Positions 58,935-64,000 of a DNA stretch of 64,000 nucleotides are shown here, one piece after another. A model generated the notes under the pieces. The model ran no database searches. It saw nothing but the letters and a program-made list of their open reading frames with translations, and was not told the origin of the DNA. A program made the translations under genes and the position numbers. The first letter of the stretch is position 1, and every line of letters starts with the position of its first letter. The stretch lies in the NCBI RefSeq assembly GCF_051251125.1, contig NZ_JBPCZL010000006.1; one strand, written 5' to 3'. The DNA comes from Carnimonas bestiolae (GTDB lineage: Bacteria > Pseudomonadota > Gammaproteobacteria > Pseudomonadales > Halomonadaceae).

Positions 58935-59546
58935 ATGTTTACTGGCATTGTGCAGGGAATTGGTGAAGTGGTTGCGATCGATAAGCGCGATGGCCTGCAT
59001 CACCTGACGGTTGCATTTCCCGATGGGCTGGAGCAGGGCATCGAACTGGGCGCGTCGGTGGCGCACAATGGCTGCTGCCTGACCGTAGTAGAGGTTAACG
59101 ATAACCGCGTTGGCTTCGATGCGATGATCCAAACCCTTACGCTGACTAACCTGGGCGACCTGGAAGTGGGCAGTCGAGTCAATCTTGAGCGCGCCGCGCG
59201 TATTGGCGACGAAATCGGCGGCCACCTGACCTCTGGGCATATCGCGGGCACTGTTACGCTGAAGGATATCGTCGAGCGTCCGAACAACCGTCGCCTGTGG
59301 TTCTCTCTACCGGCTGAGTTTGCGCCCTATGTGCTTGATAAAGGCTTCATCAGCATTGACGGTGCCAGCCTGACCATCAGCGAGGTGGACGGCGAGCGCT
59401 TCAGCGTCGATCTGATTCCGGAAACCCTCGAGCGCACGACGCTTCGTGATCGCCAGCCAGGGGATCGCGTTAATATCGAAATCGATCCGCAAACGCAGGC
59501 GATTGTGGCGACCGTTGAACGCGTGCTGGCAGGTCGCGCAGGCTAA
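58935..59546 (+). CDS. ribE: Riboflavin synthase, alpha subunit
   Basis: This enzyme dismutates two lumazines into riboflavin. The 203-residue product starts with the invariant MFTGIVQGIGEV and contains two lumazine-binding barrels (about residues 1-95 and 96-195), the second including IGGHLTSGHIAGTVTLKDI and GFISIDGASLTISEVDGERF near 136. AAGGAGGCACC precedes the ATG. It stands alone, not in a rib operon. Confidence 0.96.
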   Translation: MFTGIVQGIGEVVAIDKRDGLHHLTVAFPDGLEQGIELGASVAHNGCCLTVVEVNDNRVGFDAMIQTLTLTNLGDLEVGSRVNLERAARIGDEIGGHLTSGHIAGTVTLKDIVERPNNRRLWFSLPAEFAPYVLDKGFISIDGASLTISEVDGERFSVDLIPETLERTTLRDRQPGDRVNIEIDPQTQAIVATVERVLAGRAG

Positions 59547-59753
59547 CCCCTGCTGGGTGTGCTGGCGCCGCGCAGGGAATCCTCATGAGGTGCTTAAGCC
59601 TGGCGGCGTTTTCGCGTAAACTTACCGCCATTGCGGGGTCTTGCGAAGATCGCGTTCACCCATCAGCCACTGAACGGGTGGTGGCAACCATTATCCGATG
59701 TCGAAGGCACGTCGCACGGTGCGTCGCTCCACTGTGCGTGCAGGAGAATTCTG

Positions 59754-60311
59754 TTGGAAGATACAAAAAGCGTCTACGGCGATTACATCAAGTCGGTGAT
59801 TCGCACCGTGCGGGATTGGCCGGAGCCGGGCGTCAACTTTCGCGACATTACGCCAGTGCTGCAAAACAGCGCCGCATTTCGCAAACTGATCGATGGCTTC
59901 GTTCATCGCTATCAGCAAATGGACATCGATGCGATTGCGGCGATCGATGCGCGCGGCTTTATTATTGGTGCGCCGCTGGCCTACGAATTGGGCTGCAGCT
60001 TCGTGCCGGTGCGCAAGAAGGGCAAGCTACCGTTCAAGACCATCAGCGAAACCTACAAGCTCGAATACGGTGAAGCGACCGTCGAGCTGCACTCTGATGC
60101 CTTCCGCCCCAACGACCGCATTCTGGTCATGGACGATTTGATTGCTACCGGCGGTACCATGCTGGCCGCTGCCAGTCTGATCGAGCGCACTGGCGGCGTG
60201 GTGGTCGAAACCGCCGGGATTATCGATTTGCCCGAGTTGGGTGGCTCAGATGCTATTCGTGCGGCAGGCCACAGCGTTTTCGCTGTGTGCAGCTTCACCG
60301 AAACGGAGTAA
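59754..60311 (+). CDS. apt: Adenine phosphoribosyltransferase
   Basis: Apt salvages adenine to AMP using PRPP. The 185-residue product reads EDTKSVYGDYIKSVIRTVRD at its start, then WPEPGVNFRDITPVLQN, AIDARGFIIGAPLAYELGCS near residue 62, and the PRPP loop ILVMDDLIATGGTMLAAASL near 122. A TTG at 59754 with CAGGAGAATTCTG upstream is chosen as start, because homologues have no counterpart to the 41 codons before it. It is 5 nt from gpt. Confidence 0.94.
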   Translation: MEDTKSVYGDYIKSVIRTVRDWPEPGVNFRDITPVLQNSAAFRKLIDGFVHRYQQMDIDAIAAIDARGFIIGAPLAYELGCSFVPVRKKGKLPFKTISETYKLEYGEATVELHSDAFRPNDRILVMDDLIATGGTMLAAASLIERTGGVVVETAGIIDLPELGGSDAIRAAGHSVFAVCSFTETE

Positions 60312-60316
60312 CTGGC

Positions 60317-60826
60317 ATGGCGAAAAGCGATCGTTACCAGCGCTATTTCACGGTCTCGTGGGACCAATTGCATCGTGATGTGCGCGAACTATGTGAGCCG
60401 CTATTGCATCACCAGTTCAAAGGCATTGTCGCCATCGCACGCGGCGGCTTGATTCCTGCGGGCCTGATTGCACGTGAACTGGATATCCGACTGGTCGATT
60501 CCCTGTGCGTCAAAAGCTACGACAACATGGAACAGCGCAACGACGTTGAGGTGTTGAAGGGCGTTGATCACGATGGCGAAGGTTGGCTATTGGTAGATGA
60601 TCTGGTCGACACTGGCAAAACCGCTGCGGCGGTGCGACGGATGCTGCCGAAGGCTCATTTCATTACGATTTACGCCAAGCCCGAGGGCCGAGCGCTGGTC
60701 GATCAATACCACACTGAAGTAGGCCAGAACTGCTGGATTCAGTTTCCTTGGGATACCGGTTTTTCTTACGTCGAGCCGCTGGTCGAGCGCCACCGCCGTA
60801 CCGGTGCGGGCGACAGCGACGCCTAG
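60317..60826 (+). CDS. gpt: Xanthine-guanine phosphoribosyltransferase
   Basis: Gpt salvages guanine and xanthine with PRPP. The 169-residue product resembles E. coli Gpt: FTVSWDQLHRDVRELCEPLL near the start, GIVAIARGGLIPAGLIAREL near residue 35, PRPP motif LLVDDLVDTGKTAAAVRRML near 97, and AHFITIYAKPEGRALVDQYH. A C-terminal tail of about 15 polar residues is extra. Hypoxanthine-guanine activity cannot be excluded. It lies between apt and ung with short gaps. Confidence 0.9.
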   Translation: MAKSDRYQRYFTVSWDQLHRDVRELCEPLLHHQFKGIVAIARGGLIPAGLIARELDIRLVDSLCVKSYDNMEQRNDVEVLKGVDHDGEGWLLVDDLVDTGKTAAAVRRMLPKAHFITIYAKPEGRALVDQYHTEVGQNCWIQFPWDTGFSYVEPLVERHRRTGAGDSDA

Positions 60827-60834
60827 GAGTGTCT

Positions 60835-61533
60835 ATGTCCGTGCCAATGAGCGCCGATTGGGAAGCCGCGCTGCAAACCGAGTTCGATGCACCCTACATG
60901 GCGCAGCTGCGAGCCTTTCTGAAGGCGCAGAAAGAGCAGCACAGGGTGATCTTTCCTCACTCCAGTGACTGGTTTCGCGCGTTCGAGCTAACGCCGCTGA
61001 GTAACGTCAAGGTGGTTATCCTCGGTCAGGACCCTTACCACGGGCCGGGGCAGGCGCATGGCCTATGTTTTTCGGTGCGCCCCGAGGTGGCTATCCCGCC
61101 GTCGCTGGTGAATATCTACAAGGAGCTGGCGGCCGACGAGGTTAACTTCACGCCGGTAAAGCACGGCTTCCTGGAAAGCTGGGCGCGCCAGGGTGTGATG
61201 ATGCTCAACAGCGTGCTAACGGTCGAGCAGGGGCAGGCCGGGTCGCACCGCAATCGCGGCTGGGAAACCTTTACCGATCGCGCTATCGAACAGATCAATC
61301 GCGAGTGTGACCACGTGGTGTTTCTGCTGTGGGGCAGCTACGCGCAGAAGAAAGCCGCCTTCGTTGATCGCGAGCGCCATTTGGTGCTGCACTCACCGCA
61401 TCCGTCGCCGCTGTCGGCGCATCGCGGTTTCTTTGGCAATCAGCATTTTTCCAAGGCCAACGCATTTTTGGCGCAGCACGGTATTTCGCCCATTGAGTGG
61501 CAGCTCCCCGCTGAGGTGAGCGCCGCTCATTAA
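60835..61533 (+). CDS. ung: Uracil-DNA glycosylase
   Basis: Ung removes uracil from DNA. The 232-residue family-1 enzyme has the catalytic water-activating loop VVILGQDPYHGPGQAHGLCF near residue 62 and the VMMLNSVLTVEQGQAGSHRN stretch near 124. LWGSYAQKK is near 164 and the DNA-intercalating HPSPLSAHRGFFG near 188. TAGGAGTGTCT lies before the ATG, 8 nt after the gpt stop. Confidence 0.96.
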   Translation: MSVPMSADWEAALQTEFDAPYMAQLRAFLKAQKEQHRVIFPHSSDWFRAFELTPLSNVKVVILGQDPYHGPGQAHGLCFSVRPEVAIPPSLVNIYKELAADEVNFTPVKHGFLESWARQGVMMLNSVLTVEQGQAGSHRNRGWETFTDRAIEQINRECDHVVFLLWGSYAQKKAAFVDRERHLVLHSPHPSPLSAHRGFFGNQHFSKANAFLAQHGISPIEWQLPAEVSAAH

Positions 61534-61731
61534 CACCGTTGGTCCAGCAGGCAGTCGGGACATGGGCAAAAGGCGCGCTGTCGCCTTGTTTCATTAACCG
61601 ATGCCGCACGATTTCGGTGATTCGGCAGCATGCAGGTTGGAAAGCTTCAGGCGGCCACTGCATGCTGCTTCTTACATCCACGGATAGACCGCTCGTTGGT
61701 CGCGTCTACTCGCTCTTTTCAGGACATCCTC

Positions 61732-62361
61732 ATGAGTGTTCACGATATTCAGCACCCGCTGATCAAACACAAAATCGGCTTGATGCGTGCCGAAGGCATC
61801 AGCACCAAGCATTTCCGCGAGCTTGCCAGCGAGGTCGCTACGCTGCTGACCTACGAAGCCACCAAGCACCTTGAGCTTGAAGCTCGCAGTATTACCGGCT
61901 GGACTGGCGAGGCGCTGTCGGTCGATAAGATCAAGGGCAAGAAGGTTACCGTTGTACCAATCCTGCGCGCAGGCATTGGCATGCTGGAAGGCGTTACCAC
62001 GCTGATTCCCAGCGCGCGCATCAGCGTAGTGGGGCTTTACCGGAACGAGGACACCCTCGAGCCGGTGCCGTACTTCGAGAAGTTCGTCTCCGACTTGCAC
62101 GAGCGTACTGCGCTGGTGATCGATCCGATGCTGGCCACCGGTGGTTCGGTTATCGCTACGCTCGATATGCTGAAAGAACGCAACTGCCGCGATATCAAGA
62201 TTATCGTGCTGGTCGCTGCGCCCGAGGGCATCAAGCGCGTGCTCGAAGCACATCCTGATGTCGAGATATTCACCGCGTCGGTCGACGACCATCTCGACGA
62301 ACACGGCTACATCGTGCCGGGGCTGGGCGATGCCGGCGACAAGATTTTCGGCACCCATTAA
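61732..62361 (+). CDS. upp: Uracil phosphoribosyltransferase
   Basis: Upp salvages uracil to UMP. The 209-residue product has VHDIQHPLIKHKIGLMRAEG at the start, VVPILRAGIGMLEGVTTLIP near residue 75, PRPP motif ALVIDPMLATGGSVIATLDM near 125, and a uracil-binding end DEHGYIVPGLGDAGDKIFGT. Length is standard. Unlike many genomes, no uraA uracil permease follows; mobA is next. Confidence 0.96.
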   Translation: MSVHDIQHPLIKHKIGLMRAEGISTKHFRELASEVATLLTYEATKHLELEARSITGWTGEALSVDKIKGKKVTVVPILRAGIGMLEGVTTLIPSARISVVGLYRNEDTLEPVPYFEKFVSDLHERTALVIDPMLATGGSVIATLDMLKERNCRDIKIIVLVAAPEGIKRVLEAHPDVEIFTASVDDHLDEHGYIVPGLGDAGDKIFGTH

Positions 62362-62700
62362 TAGCAGCGGGCCGCGAGTAGCGGTCACCGCTTCAGGGCC
62401 ATTGCTCTAGCGGATGCCTACCAAGGCGCGGCGACTCGCGGCGCGGCCCTCAGCGGTCTCGGTAGGGCTGCCGCGCTCTTGGCTGCGAAGCGTTGAACGG
62501 GGCCGCTCAGCGGTTTCCAGAAATGCGCATCAGCGGTCTGGACAGAACCTGCCACCGAGTCGTGCGTTAAGCCGTTGCTCGGATGGTGCTTACTCTTGCC
62601 GTTGATCTGCAGCAGCAGGATCAGGTGTCCGTTCGTACTATCCTTCAGCGCAGCCTCGTATCGATGCCGAGCGATGTCTTTTCAGCATGAGGAGCCTGCG
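62362..62700. other. Intergenic region before mobA with three TCAGCGGTYT repeats
   Basis: This 339-bp gap has the direct repeat TCAGCGGTYT at 62450, 62507 and 62530, but no recognised gene and no molybdenum-cofactor riboswitch that I can identify. It should contain the mob/moe promoter. Confidence 0.45.
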
Positions 62701-63330
62701 ATGTGCGCTCAGTCATTTTCTTCATCGCCGCGTGCCAGCGTGGCAGCCATTGTGCTGGCGGGAGGAGAAGGGCGTCGCTTGGCGCGCGGTGAAAAAGCGC
62801 TGGTCGAGCTGGCCGGCCGCACTTTGCTGGAGCACGTGATTGCGCGGGTGGCGCCTCAGGTTCAGGCGCTGGCGATTAGCGCCAATCGTGCCTTCGAGCG
62901 CTATCGCCAGCTAACGCAACTGCCGCTGCTGGCCGATGCCGCAGATGAGCAATGTCAGGGTCCACTGGCGGGCATTGCGCAGGCGCTCGATTTCTTCCCG
63001 CAGACTGACTGGGTGTTAACGGTCCCCTGCGATACACCGTTGCTGCCGCTTGATCTGGTCGATACGCTGGTGGCGCACGCAGCACCTGATAGCGACGTGA
63101 TATACGCCTGCGACGCCGCGCGCGCGCACTACACCATAGCGCTGTGGCGGCCGAATCTGGCACCGCGGGTGCATCGTGCGTTGGGCAGCGGCGAGCGGCG
63201 CGTGCGGGGCGTTATTGAGCAGTGTCGTGCTACTGCGGTGCGTTTCGAACACAGCGCAGAGTTTATCAACGTTAACGGTGATGCCGAGCTAGACGCAGTG
63301 GCCGCACGTTTGGCGCTTGCCCAGAGGTAA
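62701..63330 (+). CDS. mobA: Molybdenum cofactor guanylyltransferase
   Basis: MobA adds GMP to molybdopterin to form the MGD cofactor of DMSO-reductase-family enzymes. The 209-residue product has AAIVLAGGEGRRLARGEKAL near residue 15 (the GTP loop, slightly unlike the usual GGxxxRMGGxDK), GPLAGIAQALDFFPQTDWVL near 81, VPCDTPLLP near 103, and FINVNGDAELDAV near 187. AGGAG lies before the ATG. mobB follows 2 nt downstream. Confidence 0.93.
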   Translation: MCAQSFSSSPRASVAAIVLAGGEGRRLARGEKALVELAGRTLLEHVIARVAPQVQALAISANRAFERYRQLTQLPLLADAADEQCQGPLAGIAQALDFFPQTDWVLTVPCDTPLLPLDLVDTLVAHAAPDSDVIYACDAARAHYTIALWRPNLAPRVHRALGSGERRVRGVIEQCRATAVRFEHSAEFINVNGDAELDAVAARLALAQR

Positions 63331-63332
63331 CC

Positions 63333-63923
63333 ATGTCACCAACCAACTCGCCTTCATCCCGCCCCCTATTACTAGGGGTTGTAGGTTTCAGCGGAGCGGG
63401 AAAGACTACCCTGTTGGAAAAACTGCTGCCGTTGCTGCGCGAAGCCGGCGAGCGCTGCGCCGTGATCAAGCATGCTCACCACGACGTTGATGTCGACACG
63501 CCCGGCAAGGATAGCTACCGCTTGCGCAAGGCAGGGGCGGTGCCGATGCTGCTGGCGTCGGCGCAGCGCTACGCCATCATGGTGGAAACGCCAGGGGCTA
63601 ACGAGCCCGGTCTCGATGAGCTGGTCGAGCAATTGTTGCCCCATGCGCCATCGCTGATTTTGGTAGAGGGCTTCAAGCATGCCGCTATTCCCCGCGTGGA
63701 AGTGTTTCGTGCAGCGCTCGGCAAACCGCTGCTGGCCCGTGACGATGCCCAGATCATTGCCATCGCGGCACCGACGGTGGAAGAAGTAGTTGGGCAAGGT
63801 GCAGCACCGGTTAGGGCGGGGGCGGATTCCATCGGCGAGCCCGAGCTACTGCCGCTTGATCACCCCGCACACATTGCTCAGTGGATAGCGCACTGGGCAA
63901 GTCAGCAAAGGGAACAGCGCTGA
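63333..63923 (+). CDS. mobB: Molybdopterin-guanine dinucleotide biosynthesis adapter MobB
   Basis: MobB is a GTP-binding helper of MobA. The 196-residue product has Walker A GVVGFSGAGKTTLLEKLLPL near residue 15, VIKHAHHDVDVDTPGKDSYR near 44, and LILVEGFKHAAIPRVEVFRA near 109, all family marks. It ends in a TGATG overlap with the following moeA-like gene, indicating one operon. Confidence 0.94.
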   Translation: MSPTNSPSSRPLLLGVVGFSGAGKTTLLEKLLPLLREAGERCAVIKHAHHDVDVDTPGKDSYRLRKAGAVPMLLASAQRYAIMVETPGANEPGLDELVEQLLPHAPSLILVEGFKHAAIPRVEVFRAALGKPLLARDDAQIIAIAAPTVEEVVGQGAAPVRAGADSIGEPELLPLDHPAHIAQWIAHWASQQREQR

Positions 63924-64000
63924 TGACACAGCCACGTATCAGTGTCGCCGAGGCGCGCCAGATGCTGCTGGCAGCGATGGGCGACGCGCTGCCGCCGGCC
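63923..64000 (+). CDS. moeA: Probable molybdopterin molybdenumtransferase MoeA (3' end outside window)
   Basis: Only the first 26 codons are visible: MTQPRISVAEARQMLLAAMG then DALPPA. The ISVAEARQMLL start resembles the N-terminus of MoeA, which inserts molybdate into adenylated molybdopterin. The start overlaps the mobB stop (TGATG). The family call rests on this short start and on the mobA-mobB-moeA order. Confidence 0.65.
   Translation, partial: MTQPRISVAEARQMLLAAMGDALPPA

Noticed and set aside
62362..62700. Possible molybdenum-cofactor riboswitch before mobA
   Set aside because: I could not find a matching conserved core, and the known Moco motif usually precedes moaA or transport genes.

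Overview
This window is chromosomal DNA of a gammaproteobacterium, most likely a member of the Halomonadaceae or a close Oceanospirillales relative. The reasons are the moderately high G+C content, the fused prephenate dehydrogenase-EPSP synthase followed by cmk and rpsA, pseudomonad/halomonad-like gene neighbourhoods (metG-rsxB-nth, fxsA-groES-groL, mobA-mobB-moeA), and an AroP, HlyU, SdhE/YgfX and LapAB set. I cannot name the species. Nearly all of the window is dense housekeeping gene content. No insertion sequences, prophage or rRNA genes were seen.

Layout. 1-4.8 kb: tyrA-aroA fusion (5' end outside the window), cmk, rpsA. 4.8-9.6 kb: a decayed Cas3 HD fragment, trmJ, groL-groES with a sigma-32-like promoter, fxsA, a ComEA-like HhH protein. 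9.8-16.2 kb: pyrF facing an inverted lapB-lapA-ihfB block, sdhE-ygfX, an FUSC membrane protein, an LD-carboxypeptidase and two small unknown genes. 16.3-20.3 kb: a ferric-siderophore ABC importer with a candidate Fur box. 20.5-26.2 kb: a small lipoprotein, tRNA-Gly, tRNA-Cys, a tautomerase, a tRNA-Leu(UAA) split by a group I intron, a short type I-F CRISPR array, pgsA, uvrC and tRNA-Ala. 26.3-31.3 kb: grxD, rnt, HlyU-like protein, SulP transporter, MFS transporter. 31.3-41 kb: nth, rsxB, metG, apbC, dcd, purN, purM, a second small lipoprotein, hda and yjbQ. 41-47 kb: AroP-like permease, a solitary SsuA-like binding protein, a royal-jelly/yellow-family protein and fumC.

47-54.2 kb is a compact glycerol/glycerol-3-phosphate regulon: glpT, glpD, glpR, glpF, glpK. 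TTCG-N4-CGAA palindromes sit before glpD (two in tandem) and before glpF, which fits control of uptake, phosphorylation and oxidation by the DeoR-family GlpR. 54.3-64 kb: two tRNA-Val(GAC), an HD hydrolase, free-methionine sulfoxide reductase, the metNIQ methionine importer, riboflavin synthase, a nucleobase-salvage group (apt, gpt, upp with ung), and the start of a molybdenum-cofactor operon (mobA, mobB, moeA).

Most noteworthy: (1) a 243-nt group I intron in the tRNA-Leu(UAA) anticodon loop, with recognisable P, Q, R and S core elements and no internal endonuclease gene; (2) a three-spacer type I-F CRISPR array with no cas genes in the window, whose leader has a perfect match to the IHF consensus 16 bp before the first repeat; (3) a truncated Cas3 HD domain 17 kb away that looks like a different CRISPR subtype; (4) inversion of ihfB-lapA-lapB away from rpsA; (5) rsxB retained between metG and nth without the other rsx genes. 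All family assignments come from reading motifs and overall similarity to families I know; no database search was possible.
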